From Candidatus Aminicenantes bacterium UBA6228 (GTDB taxonomy: Bacteria > Acidobacteriota > Aminicenantia > Aminicenantales > Saccharicenantaceae), in the NCBI GenBank assembly GCA_002441005.1, contig DJWO01000002.1:538-64537 (forward strand): a stretch of DNA of 64,000 bases, in the 5' to 3' direction. This document shows, piece by piece, positions 36,271 to 45,130 of this stretch; within the stretch, counting starts at the first letter, position 1, and each line of letters begins with the position of its first letter. Below the pieces are notes generated by a model that did not search any database, had not been told where the DNA came from, and saw only the letters and a list, made by a program, of their open reading frames with translations. The position numbers were made by a program, and so were the translations under genes.

Positions 36271-36491
36271 GGTAATTCTGACCGGACAGCCCAGGCTGTG
36301 GTCAGTCTGGTCAGAACTGATGTTATTTAACTGATCAGCCGTTTTTCCTGGAGGCAGACAGAGGGATGATGATTTTTTCGATGGTTAGTTTTTGGACAAT
36401 GATCGATTACCTTAATCACTTCAGTGGTTTATAATTTCCAGTTTTTTTACTCCCTTTACGTCCTTAAAATAATTCGACAAGGAGAAGATCA

Positions 36492-37631
36492 ATGAAAATC
36501 ATCGTTCTTGGAGCTGGTCTGGTTGGCAAAGCCATGGCCCTCGATCTGGCCTCTGAGCCAGGATTCAGCCTGACCTCAGTTGATTTGAAACCAGAAGCTC
36601 TGGCTGAACTGGCCGCGGCCGGAATAAAAACCATTCAACGGAATTTAAGCCAGCCTGAAACTATTAGCGAAATAGTCAGAGATTATGATCTGGTGATAAA
36701 CGCCGTCCCCGGTTACTTAGGCTTTCAAAGCCTCCGGGCCTGCCTGGAAACCGGGCGGAATGTCGTTGACATTTCTTTTTTTCCGGAAAATCCAATGGAG
36801 CTGGAACCGGTCGCCAGGGGACATAAGCTGACGGCGGCCGTTGATTGCGGGGTGGCTCCGGGATTGAGCAATATGCTGGCCGGTTACGGGCTCAGCCAGC
36901 TGGACCAGGCTTTTTCCATCCATATTTATGTCGGCGGTCTGCCCATTATCAGAAAGTGGCCCTTCGAATACCAGGCAGTCTTCTCTCCGGTTGATGTTAT
37001 CGAAGAATATTTGAGACCAGCCAGGTGTGTGGCCAATGGACAGCTGGTGACTAAACAGGCCTTATCTGAGCCAGAGTTAATCGAGTTCGAAAATCTGGGC
37101 ACGCTGGAAGCCTTCAACACCGATGGCCTTCGGACCATGATTGACACTCTCACCGTCCCGGAAATGATTGAAAAAACACTCCGTTACCCTGGGCACCGGG
37201 AAAAAATGCTGGCTTTAAGGCAGGCCGGTTTCTTTGATAAGAAACCGGTAGAAATAGCCGGACAAAAAATAAGGCCGGTTGACCTGGCAGCCAGAATCCT
37301 TTTCCCGCGGCTCAGGCCGGAACAAGGCGAAGCAGACCTGACCGTCTTAAGAGTTATCATCAGCGGTCAAAAAGGCGGCCAGCCACTGAAATTAACTTAT
37401 GATCTTTTTGACCGCTTTGACCCGCAAACCGGAATTCATAGTATGGCCAGGACTACCGGCTATACTGCTACAGCCGTGGCCAGAGCTCTGGCTCAGGGTC
37501 TGATTAAAACAACTGGAATAGTTGCGCCGGAGTGTCTGGGCCTGGAGCCTGAGATATTTAATTTTGTCCGGACAGAACTGGCTAAACGGAAGATAGTTAT
37601 TCAGGAAAAAAAGGAATGGCCTGAAAGCTAA
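36492..37631 (+). CDS. Saccharopine dehydrogenase-family oxidoreductase
   Basis: A 379-residue cytoplasmic enzyme. An N-terminal Rossmann domain binds NAD(P) ('IIVLGAGLVGKAMALDL', GxGxxG). A catalytic domain follows with 'AVDCGVAPGLSNMLAG', 'GGLPI' and 'TDGLRTMIDTL'. This motif set is typical of saccharopine reductase and lysine 6-dehydrogenase-like members acting on lysine-related amino acids. The exact substrate cannot be read from the sequence. AAGGAGAAGATC precedes ATG 36492. A TATAAT at 36430-36435 with a weak -35 may be the promoter. The gene stands alone. Confidence 0.82.
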   Translation: MKIIVLGAGLVGKAMALDLASEPGFSLTSVDLKPEALAELAAAGIKTIQRNLSQPETISEIVRDYDLVINAVPGYLGFQSLRACLETGRNVVDISFFPENPMELEPVARGHKLTAAVDCGVAPGLSNMLAGYGLSQLDQAFSIHIYVGGLPIIRKWPFEYQAVFSPVDVIEEYLRPARCVANGQLVTKQALSEPELIEFENLGTLEAFNTDGLRTMIDTLTVPEMIEKTLRYPGHREKMLALRQAGFFDKKPVEIAGQKIRPVDLAARILFPRLRPEQGEADLTVLRVIISGQKGGQPLKLTYDLFDRFDPQTGIHSMARTTGYTATAVARALAQGLIKTTGIVAPECLGLEPEIFNFVRTELAKRKIVIQEKKEWPES

Positions 37632-37731
37632 GATCTGCGGCCAGGAGACTATCAGGCCAAACAGGCCGGGAGTCTTTTTTTCCCGGGCAGAATAGAAAAA
37701 GCCGGGCCCAAAAATTCAATCAATAGATCTG

Positions 37732-39003
37732 TCAGTTCTTTAGCTTGGTGGTATCTACCCAGTTTTCTAAAAACCTGGTATCGGCTGCCGACGGCTGTTC
37801 CTGCCCGCTCAATAAGGAGTCAATGATAGCTTTCAGGTGGGCATAGGGAAGCGTCCCGATAATCATCCGGTTGTTGATGATCATGGTTGGCGTAGACCTT
37901 ATCCCATAAGGAAAGCGTTCAGAGGTTTTTTCATACTCTTTGCCGGTGTCGATAATCTTTTTGATCAGCTCTTTAGTCCTCTCATCGGTTAAAGCTTTTT
38001 CTACCCCGTATTTTCTGGCCAGCTGCTGGCGCCATTCCGGATTTTTGGCCTTCTCAAAATTCCTGAATAATTCATCATGGATGAGAAGAAATTTAGACGG
38101 GTCGTAGGCGGCCAGATAGGCCAGATCGCAGGCCCCTGGATGTTTATCTTTGTCAACCACCTCGTTGCATTTGGCTTCCAGCGGAAAGAACTGAAAGGCA
38201 ATATTTATTTTGCCCTCATATTCTTTTTTTATTCTTTCCAGCTGATGGTAAAGGAAAAGACAGTCAGGGCAGAGAAAATCAGCATACTCAATAATCCGGA
38301 TAGGAGCCTGATCGAACTCTTCGGTAGCCTTGGCTGTCCAGTAGGGAGAAATAAGGCTGGGTTCTTTAACCGGCTGTAAACTATAAAATTCTTTCACCAC
38401 TCTCATCGCCACCCCTCCTGACTGAGCATCCTTCTTGGCTTGATAGAAAAGATGAAAACCAGCAGCCCCGATAATGGTTAAAAGACCAATAGCTACCAGC
38501 GGTTTGATCGAGCCAAAAAGGAGATCACGGAAAAAGCCAGCCAGCCCGCGCGGCTCAGACGGCAGTCCGAATTTCCAGAATAAATAAAAATTTATAAGTG
38601 AAAAAAGGTAATAACCGGAGCAAAGCAAACAGAGGCTCTTAAGATAAAAAACCGAATAGAAGAAAAGGGCCAGGACACCCAGAGCATTGGGAAGAGCTAA
38701 CAGCTTATTTACTTTTTCCAGCCGGGGAGAAGGCAAAAAGGCACCGAGCATGACCAGCAGGCCCAGGACCAGGCCCCAGTAACCCAGGGGAATCCCCTGA
38801 AAATGGGCAATAGAAGAATAAGCCGAGCTATTGCAATTAAAAAAACTATTTAGATCACAGAACGAGCCGGTAAAAATCGTCTGGGGAAAATTGGCCTTAA
38901 AAAAATGATCTATGGTCAGATAAGAAGCAACCGCCATGCCCAGGCCGGTGATGAAGCTCCAGAATCTGAGCCAGAGACCGTTCAGGGTCAGACTTTTTTC
39001 CAT
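37732..39003 (-). CDS. VKOR-DsbA fusion protein (disulfide bond formation)
   Basis: A 423-residue membrane protein combining two halves of a disulfide pathway. Residues about 1-175 are a vitamin K epoxide reductase domain with five or so helices, loop cysteines Cys49 and Cys57, and the active CxxC at Cys125-Cys128 (CLLC). After another membrane segment (about 165-187), a DsbA/thioredoxin-like domain (about 230-415) has CPDC at 245-248 and a cis-Pro tract 'RSTPTMIIN'. The thioredoxin part should face the periplasm, oxidise exported proteins and be re-oxidised by the VKOR part via quinone. This matches the many exported proteins in the window. The start ATG 39003 is reasonable. Confidence 0.92.
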   Translation of the reverse strand: MEKSLTLNGLWLRFWSFITGLGMAVASYLTIDHFFKANFPQTIFTGSFCDLNSFFNCNSSAYSSIAHFQGIPLGYWGLVLGLLVMLGAFLPSPRLEKVNKLLALPNALGVLALFFYSVFYLKSLCLLCSGYYLFSLINFYLFWKFGLPSEPRGLAGFFRDLLFGSIKPLVAIGLLTIIGAAGFHLFYQAKKDAQSGGVAMRVVKEFYSLQPVKEPSLISPYWTAKATEEFDQAPIRIIEYADFLCPDCLFLYHQLERIKKEYEGKINIAFQFFPLEAKCNEVVDKDKHPGACDLAYLAAYDPSKFLLIHDELFRNFEKAKNPEWRQQLARKYGVEKALTDERTKELIKKIIDTGKEYEKTSERFPYGIRSTPTMIINNRMIIGTLPYAHLKAIIDSLLSGQEQPSAADTRFLENWVDTTKLKN

Positions 39004-39153
39004 GGTTACAACCTTTCTCCACGTCCAGGATTTACTTTTTATTCATTAAAAAATTGTTTAAAGCCAATTGTCAATAGCCAGCTAAAAAAACTGAGGCTGA
39101 CTGCTTAGCCAAACCATAAATAAATCACCAGCCGGAATATCAGCTGTCAGCCT

Positions 39154-39897
39154 TTACTTACCATCTACTCCCGAAAACATGGCTTCGGCCTCATCGGTAT
39201 ACTTACCATCCTGACCGCAGAGAATCAGGGGCGCCATCACCTGACAGCCGCCCGGCGCCTGACCGCATTCAGCCAGAAAGAAGTTAGGAGGCTCGTTTTC
39301 CCGGGGAAAGACCAGCCGGCTGCGTTTTAAGCTCAGGCCGCTTTTTAGCAGCTCTAATTCAAAGCCTGCTCTCCGGCTTTCGGGTAAGATAAAATAGGCC
39401 GAGCCATCAACTTTAAGCCAGTTTTTAGACCAGTTCAACATGTCTTCAACCGAACACAAGATCTCATGCTTGGCTATATTTTTTTCCTCTGTCTGGCTCG
39501 GATAGCCTGAATCCTTGGGAAGGTAAGGAGGGTTAGAAAAAATAATATCAAACTGGTGCCAGGGATTATATTGACGGAAATCTTTTTCGATCACAGTGAT
39601 CCGGCCGTCAAGGTGGTTCAGCATGATATTGCGCCGGGCCAGATCAGCCAGCCCCTGTTGTACTTCCAGAGCCACAATATGATGGGAAGGCTTCAGGCTG
39701 AGGAGCATCGGAATTATCCCGCAGCCGGTGCCAATCTCCAGGATTTCATCTTCCTTTTTGGTCTGGATAAAACTGGCTAAGAGGGGGGCGTCAACTGAAA
39801 AGCGGAAGCCATTCTTTCTCTGTAAAACCAGGATTTTCCCTTTATAAAAAGTATTTAAAGTCTCATCAGGCCGCAGAGCAGGATTAACTTCGATCAT
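39154..39897 (-). CDS. TrmN6-like SAM-dependent methyltransferase
   Basis: A 247-residue protein with the class I methyltransferase fold: SAM-binding 'EILEIGTGCGIIPMLLS', 'IVALEVQQGLADLARRNI' and the N6-adenine catalytic motif 'IIFSNPPYLP'. The N-terminal 'GFRFSVDAPLLASF' is characteristic of tRNA1(Val) adenine-37 methyltransferases. It probably methylates adenine in tRNA. The start lies inside the end of atpC (14-base overlap), so it is translated as part of the ATP synthase operon. The C-terminus extends past the usual end with a short Cys-containing tail. Confidence 0.85.
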   Translation of the reverse strand: MIEVNPALRPDETLNTFYKGKILVLQRKNGFRFSVDAPLLASFIQTKKEDEILEIGTGCGIIPMLLSLKPSHHIVALEVQQGLADLARRNIMLNHLDGRITVIEKDFRQYNPWHQFDIIFSNPPYLPKDSGYPSQTEEKNIAKHEILCSVEDMLNWSKNWLKVDGSAYFILPESRRAGFELELLKSGLSLKRSRLVFPRENEPPNFFLAECGQAPGGCQVMAPLILCGQDGKYTDEAEAMFSGVDGK

Positions 39898-40165
39898 GTT
39901 CGTCCAGATCAGCCATAATTAAAATTTTTGTGGCCTCAACTTTCATCAGGCCTCCCTTAATCGTAATTCTTTCTTCACGGTTATCAGTGGTTTTAAAGGT
40001 GATTTCACCCCGGCTGAGGCAAGTATTCAGCGGACGGTGACCAGGCCAGATACCCAGGTAGCCGTCCAGCCCAGGGACCTGAACTTCCGTGACCTTAGCT
40101 TCGGTCAGAAGCCTGGTGGGTGAAATAACCTTTAATTCAAAACAAATAGAACTTTCCGGGCTCAT
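39884..40165 (-). CDS. atpC: ATP synthase F1 epsilon subunit, N-terminal domain only
   Basis: A 93-residue protein with the epsilon beta-sandwich landmarks: 'LKVISPTRLL', 'VPGLDGYLGIWPGHRPLNT' and 'IKGGLMKV'. Usual epsilon subunits have about 130-140 residues, the last 50 forming two helices that can insert into F1 and inhibit ATP hydrolysis. This protein stops just after the sandwich, so that brake is absent. Its start overlaps the atpD stop (ATGA) and its end overlaps the methyltransferase start. The frame is intact, so this is a short natural form rather than a broken gene. Confidence 0.92.
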   Translation of the reverse strand: MSPESSICFELKVISPTRLLTEAKVTEVQVPGLDGYLGIWPGHRPLNTCLSRGEITFKTTDNREERITIKGGLMKVEATKILIMADLDEHDRS

Positions 40166-41622
40166 ATTTTTTTAAATTCCTCGGCTTTTTCGACTACTTC
40201 TTCAATTGGGCCGGCCATATAAAAAGCCTGTTCAGGCTTATCATCATGCAGGCCATTGCAGATTTCCTCAAAGCTCTTAACTGTTTCTTCAACCGGCACA
40301 TATTTTCCCGGACGGCCGGTGAATTGCTCGGCCACATGAAAAGGCTGCGACAGGAATCTTTGAAGCTTCCTGGCTCTAGCCACTATCAACTTATCTTCAT
40401 CCGATAGCTCTTCGATACCAAGGATGGCAATTATGTCCTGGAGCTCTTTATAGCGCTGCAGAATCTCTTTGACTCTTCTGGCCACCCGGTAATGTTTCTC
40501 ACCGACTATCCTGGGATCCAGGATTCTGGAAAAAGAAGTCAATGGATCGACTGCCGGATAAATACCCATTTCAGTTAAAGCCCTCGACAGGTTAGTCGTA
40601 GCATCAAGATGACTGAAGGTGGTGGCTGGAGCTGGATCGGTAAAATCATCGGCCGGGACATAAATAGCCTGAACAGAAGTTATTGATCCCTTCTTGGTTG
40701 AAGTAATTCTTTCTTCGAGCTCCCCCAGCTCGGTAGCCAGATTTGGCTGGTAGCCAACAGCTGAAGGCATGCGTCCCAATAAAGCTGAGACCTCAGAACC
40801 GGCCTGAACAAAACGGAAAATATTATCAATAAAAAGCAGAATATCCTGGCCCAGCTCATCCCGAAAATATTCAGCTACTGACAGAGCTGTCAGGCCAACC
40901 CGCAACCTGGCTCCTGGCGGTTCGGTCATCTGGCCATAAACCAGAGCGGTCTTGTTTAAAACGCCTGATTCTTTCATTTCAAGCCAGAGATCGTTGCCTT
41001 CCCTGGTTCTTTCACCTACTCCGGCAAAAACCGAATACCCGCCATGTTTAGTAGCTACATTGTGAATGAGCTCCATAATGATAACTGTCTTGCCGACACC
41101 AGCTCCTCCGAACAGGCCAATCTTCCCTCCCCTCAAGAACGGCTGCATCAGGTCGATAACTTTAATTCCGGTTTCAAACATTTCCAGCTTGGTGCTTTGT
41201 TCGTCCAGAGGCGGCGGCTGGCGATGGATTGAATAAAACTCTTTGGCTTTGATTGGTCCAAGATGATCAACCGGCTGGCCGATTACGTTAATCACCCGGC
41301 CCAGAGTTCCTTCCCCGACCGGAACCTCAATTGGCCGCCCCAGACTGAAAGCTTTCATCCCGCGGGCTAGGCCATCGGTTGGATACATGGAGACACAGCG
41401 CACTTTAAAATCCCCTATATGCTGCTCAACTTCCACAATAATATCTATCGGTACCGGCACTTCGAAACCTTCGCTGGTTATTCTGATAGCGGTATAAATT
41501 TCCGGCAGCTGGCCGCCCGGAAAAGCGACATCAACCACCGGACCGATAACCTGAACTATCTTGCCCGTCTCCTGCCCGGTTGAATCTTTAACTTTAACTT
41601 GATTGGTATCAGCTTCGTTCAT
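40162..41622 (-). CDS. atpD: ATP synthase F1 beta subunit
   Basis: A 486-residue catalytic subunit of F1. The P-loop 'GGAGVGKTVIIMEL' and 'GERTREGNDLW', the 'ILLFIDNIFRFVQAGSEVSALLGRMPS' region (positions about 245-272) and the C-terminal 'VAEQFTGRPGKYV' are intact. The N-terminus carries an extra charged 15-20 residues before the usual 'GKIVQVIGPVVDV'. It makes ATP together with the alpha subunit. The order alpha, gamma, beta, epsilon is standard. It overlaps atpC by four bases. Confidence 0.98.
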   Translation of the reverse strand: MNEADTNQVKVKDSTGQETGKIVQVIGPVVDVAFPGGQLPEIYTAIRITSEGFEVPVPIDIIVEVEQHIGDFKVRCVSMYPTDGLARGMKAFSLGRPIEVPVGEGTLGRVINVIGQPVDHLGPIKAKEFYSIHRQPPPLDEQSTKLEMFETGIKVIDLMQPFLRGGKIGLFGGAGVGKTVIIMELIHNVATKHGGYSVFAGVGERTREGNDLWLEMKESGVLNKTALVYGQMTEPPGARLRVGLTALSVAEYFRDELGQDILLFIDNIFRFVQAGSEVSALLGRMPSAVGYQPNLATELGELEERITSTKKGSITSVQAIYVPADDFTDPAPATTFSHLDATTNLSRALTEMGIYPAVDPLTSFSRILDPRIVGEKHYRVARRVKEILQRYKELQDIIAILGIEELSDEDKLIVARARKLQRFLSQPFHVAEQFTGRPGKYVPVEETVKSFEEICNGLHDDKPEQAFYMAGPIEEVVEKAEEFKKI

Positions 41623-41635
41623 GTCTTACTCCTCA

Positions 41636-42496
41636 CTATCGAAGGGCCTCAACTGTAGTTTGAATTTCCAGCAGCTCTTTGGTAATGGCCGCCTGACGCA
41701 TTTTGTTGAGCAGTAGTACCAGGTCAGAGATCAGTTCCTCAGCATTTCGCGAGGCATTTTCCATGGCCATCATTCGAGCCGCCTGCTCAGCCGCCTGTGA
41801 TTCCAACAGCGAGTGCTCCACCTGCGCCTGAAGATAAAACTTGAGTAAATAATTGATGATGGTTGAAGCCCTCTGTTCCCACAGCGGCTCCAGCTGCCCT
41901 CCCGGCTGCCCGGAAGAATCAGCAGTAACAGGGAGTAGCCGGCTAATGGTTATCCGGGGAGCGGCGATAGAGCGAAACTCATTGTAGAGAAGATAAACCG
42001 CATCAACATTCTGCCGGGTAAACTCATAATCGAGATATCGGTTTAAACTCCGGCTGATAGCCGTGATCTTTTTCTCCACGCCGTCAGAGTAGGAAGCCGC
42101 CACTGGCCAGGGCAGATTCCTGGCGAAGTTAACCGCCTTCTTGCCGATAGGGATGATGGCCAGTTGACTATTTTTTCTTTTCTCGTTAAGAAAGCTGGCG
42201 GCCGTGGTTAATAGATTAGAATTGAAAGCACCGCACAGCCCTTTGTCTGAGGTAATAATTACCGCCACAACCTTTTTCTCCGGCCTGACCTGAAGATAGG
42301 GATGCTCTTCCAGGCTCATTTCCTGGGTGAGGGAAATAACCAGTTCTGGCAGGGTATGCCAGAAAGGCCGCCTGGCTACTACCTGTCTCTGAGCCCTTCG
42401 ATAACGGGAGGTAGCCACAGTCTTCATGGCCTGGGTAACCTGCTGGCTATTGCGGACGCTTTGAATCCGGCGTCTTAAATCAATTATGGTGCTCAA
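41636..42496 (-). CDS. atpG: ATP synthase F1 gamma subunit
   Basis: A 286-residue rotor shaft protein. The conserved N-terminal helix ('LRRRIQSVRNSQQVTQAMKTVA', residues about 7-28) and C-terminal helix ('MAMENASRNAEELISDLVLLLNKMRQAAIT', about 245-274), which cross the F1 barrel, are clear, as is 'VVAVIITSDKGLCGAFN' in the middle. Length is normal. It overlaps the end of atpA by 17 bases and precedes atpD by 13 bases. Confidence 0.97.
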   Translation of the reverse strand: MSTIIDLRRRIQSVRNSQQVTQAMKTVATSRYRRAQRQVVARRPFWHTLPELVISLTQEMSLEEHPYLQVRPEKKVVAVIITSDKGLCGAFNSNLLTTAASFLNEKRKNSQLAIIPIGKKAVNFARNLPWPVAASYSDGVEKKITAISRSLNRYLDYEFTRQNVDAVYLLYNEFRSIAAPRITISRLLPVTADSSGQPGGQLEPLWEQRASTIINYLLKFYLQAQVEHSLLESQAAEQAARMMAMENASRNAEELISDLVLLLNKMRQAAITKELLEIQTTVEALR

Positions 42497-44012
42497 CTGC
42501 TAATCCCTCTTTAAAAACTTTGTTAAACTCCTGCAGGGCCTGATTAATTTCCTGATCGAGATCGAGATCGATCTGCTTGGTGGAAGCGATAGCCTGAAGA
42601 AGATGAGCGTAATGGGTTTCAAAATAGTCATAAAGGCTCTGCTCATAATCTCCTATCGCTTCCAGCGGAAATTCATCCAGGAAACCCCAGTTACCGGCAT
42701 AAATGATCAGGACTTGCTTTTCGACCGGCAAAGGTGAATATGGCACCTGTTTCAAAATCTCTGTTAATCTCAGCCCCCGATCGAGCTGGGCCTGGCTGGC
42801 TTTGTCCAGCTCAGTTCCAAACTGAGCGAAGGTCTGTAATTCACGGTATTGAGCCAGATCCAGCCGTAATTTACCGGCGACCTGTTTCATCGCCTTGATT
42901 TGAGCATTACCACCAACCCGGGAAACTGAAATCCCGACATTGATCCCGGGACGGATACCGGCATTAAACAGCGCCGGTTCAAGGTAGATTTGGCCATCAG
43001 TAATAGAAATCACATTAGTTGGAATATAACCCGAAACATCCCCAGCCTGAGTTTCAATAATGGGTAAAGCGGTTAGCGAACCGCCTCCCAGCTCCTGATT
43101 CATTTTAGCCGCTCTTTCCAGCAATCGGGAATGAAGGTAAAAAACATCACCAGGATAGGCTTCCCGGCCAGGCGGCCGGCGGAGCAAAAGAGAGATTTCC
43201 CGGTAAGCAGCCGCATGCTTGGACAGGTCATCATAGATGACCAGGGCATGCTGGCCGCGGTCACGGAAATATTCACCCATGGCACAACCGGCATAGGGAG
43301 CTAGATATTGCAGAGCCGAAGGGGCTGAAGCCGTAGCCGCCACAACAGTTGTATAGGCCATCGCCCCATAATCTTCCAGGCTTTTTATAATCTGAGCCAC
43401 AGTTGAATTTTTCTGGCCGATAGCTACGTAAATGCAGATCACGCCTGAATTTTTTTGATTCAGAATGGTATCAACAACAATAGCCGTTTTACCTGTTTGC
43501 CGGTCACCGATGATCAGCTCTCGCTGCCCCCGGCCAATGGGAATCATTGAGTCGATAGCTTTGATGCCAGTTTGAAGCGGCTCGCGGACGGGCATTCTCT
43601 CCACCACCCCCGGGGCCAGCCTTTCGACAAACATGGTCCGGTCAGTTTGAATTGGACCCTTGTCATCAAGGGGATGTCCGAGAGGGTCAACTACCCGTCC
43701 AATCAAAGCCGGGCCAGCTGGCACCTGCAGGATGCGCCCGGTTCTCTTCACGATATCGCCCTCTTTGACCAGCTTGGTTTCTCCGAGGAGCATCACTCCC
43801 ACTGAATCTTCTTCCAGATTCAAAGCCAGGCCAGAGACATTGTTTTCGAAAGTCAGCAGCTCGTTATACATCGCATTTTCCAGGCCGTAAACCCTGGCAA
43901 TGCCGTCGCCGACCGAGATGACGGTGCCAGTCTCTTTGATATCAACGCTGCCGGAAAAATCTTTAATCTGCTGTTCGATGATTCTGGTAATTTCTTCAGC
44001 TTTGATTTCCAT
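42480..44012 (-). CDS. atpA: ATP synthase F1 alpha subunit
   Basis: A 510-residue non-catalytic nucleotide-binding subunit. The N-terminal 'GTVISVGDGIARVYGLENAM', the P-loop 'GDRQTGKTAIVVDTIL' and 'RPGINVGISVSRVGG' are intact. Length and order are normal. AAAGGTAG precedes ATG 44012, four bases after the atpH stop. The N-terminal helix that binds the delta subunit is present. Confidence 0.98.
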   Translation of the reverse strand: MEIKAEEITRIIEQQIKDFSGSVDIKETGTVISVGDGIARVYGLENAMYNELLTFENNVSGLALNLEEDSVGVMLLGETKLVKEGDIVKRTGRILQVPAGPALIGRVVDPLGHPLDDKGPIQTDRTMFVERLAPGVVERMPVREPLQTGIKAIDSMIPIGRGQRELIIGDRQTGKTAIVVDTILNQKNSGVICIYVAIGQKNSTVAQIIKSLEDYGAMAYTTVVAATASAPSALQYLAPYAGCAMGEYFRDRGQHALVIYDDLSKHAAAYREISLLLRRPPGREAYPGDVFYLHSRLLERAAKMNQELGGGSLTALPIIETQAGDVSGYIPTNVISITDGQIYLEPALFNAGIRPGINVGISVSRVGGNAQIKAMKQVAGKLRLDLAQYRELQTFAQFGTELDKASQAQLDRGLRLTEILKQVPYSPLPVEKQVLIIYAGNWGFLDEFPLEAIGDYEQSLYDYFETHYAHLLQAIASTKQIDLDLDQEINQALQEFNKVFKEGLAVEHHN

Positions 44013-44016
44013 GCTT

Positions 44017-44559
44017 CTACCTTTGACTGATTGTCTCCTTCAATTTTAAGAGGCTCCCCTTCAATGAGGCATCATAATAAATGCTCCTCTTCCTGACCAG
44101 CAATCCACCCAGGATTTCAGGCTTAAGAGAAAATGTCAACCTGACCGGCTTTTTCTCCACTTTAGCCAGCGTCTCCTTAATTTTTTTCTTTTCGTCTTCA
44201 GTCAGTTCAACGGCCGAGCTGACTTCCAGAGTTTCTATTCCCTGTTCCTTAGCCCAGATTTCAGGCAATTCAGCCACCAGTTCCTGGATCCAGGCTAATC
44301 TTCTGTTTTTAGCTAAAAGCCAGATGAGCTTATTTACCCGCTGGTCAAAATTCAGCTTATATAGAATTTCTTCCAGGATAGAAAGCTGCCGGCTGCTGAT
44401 GACAAAAGGAGAAGTCAGGGCAAAGTAAATTCCTTCCTCGCCAGTCATCAAATCAGAAAAAGCTTTAAGCTGCTCAAGGCAGAGAGCAAATTCCTGGTCG
44501 GTTTTGAGCGTACTGGCCAGGCCCTGACCATATTTTCTAATTACTGGCTGCCGGTTCAT
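44017..44559 (-). CDS. atpH: ATP synthase F1 delta subunit
   Basis: A 180-residue subunit that joins the peripheral stalk to the top of F1. The all-helical N-terminal domain (about 1-105) and the C-terminal part with 'VEKKPVRLTFSLKPEILGGLLVRKRSIYYDASLKGSLLKLKE' at about 135-175 fit the family, which varies a lot. The start lies 23 bases inside the end of the b-subunit gene. Confidence 0.92.
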   Translation of the reverse strand: MNRQPVIRKYGQGLASTLKTDQEFALCLEQLKAFSDLMTGEEGIYFALTSPFVISSRQLSILEEILYKLNFDQRVNKLIWLLAKNRRLAWIQELVAELPEIWAKEQGIETLEVSSAVELTEDEKKKIKETLAKVEKKPVRLTFSLKPEILGGLLVRKRSIYYDASLKGSLLKLKETISQR

Positions 44560-45130
44560 CTAACGTTCCCAGTTTATCTATAGCTCTATAAATTATTTTC
44601 CGGTGAAGCTCAGGCCCGAGTTTTTCTTCAATTCTTTTTTCAGCCAGAGAAATACTCAAATCAAGGGTATAGACTTTGAGCTCCCGCTGGCTGCTTTTCA
44701 CCATCGAATCAATTTCTTCCTTAGCCAGTTTTTTTAATCTTTCGGCTTCATTCCTGGCTTCCAGAGTAATCCGTTCTCTTTCTCTGGTTGCCTCCGCCTC
44801 GGCTTCTATTTTCATTCTGTCTATTTCTTTATCCAGCTGGCTTAACCTTTCTCTGGATTTTTCCAGCCGTTGCAAGGAGTCAATCCTTCTCTCCTCCGAT
44901 AGCTTTAAATTTTCCGCGACCTGATCTGATTTATGCTGGAGGAACTTAAGCAAGGGCTTATATAACAGATAAGCCAGGCCGCCAAAAAGCACCACGAAAT
45001 TTACCACCTGCCCCAGAAAGACTGTCAGGCTAAACCCCGGCTCGGCCTCCGCTGCACCCAGCCAGCTGAAGGCTAAAAGCATGATTAGGATAAATAGACC
45101 AGATCTTAAAAGAGCAAACCGGTATGTCAC
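44537..45130 (-). CDS. atpF: ATP synthase F0 b subunit with N-terminal signal-like extension
   Basis: A 197-residue stalk protein. Unusually, a hydrophobic stretch ending LGAAEAEP (about 8-30) precedes the normal membrane helix (about 35-55, 'FLGQVVNFVVLFGGLAYLLY') and long coiled coil (about 60-180). The first stretch looks like a cleavable signal peptide, as seen in b subunits of some Gram-negative phyla. Translation starts at GTG 45130, overlapping the stop of the b' gene (GTGA). Together with b' it should form a heterodimeric stalk. Confidence 0.9.
   Translation of the reverse strand: MTYRFALLRSGLFILIMLLAFSWLGAAEAEPGFSLTVFLGQVVNFVVLFGGLAYLLYKPLLKFLQHKSDQVAENLKLSEERRIDSLQRLEKSRERLSQLDKEIDRMKIEAEAEATRERERITLEARNEAERLKKLAKEEIDSMVKSSQRELKVYTLDLSISLAEKRIEEKLGPELHRKIIYRAIDKLGTLDEPAASN

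Noticed and set aside
37657..37690. Terminator between the convergent saccharopine-type and VKOR-DsbA genes
   Set aside because: CCGGGA/TCCCGG pair only six bases and the T-run lies in the loop rather than after the stem.
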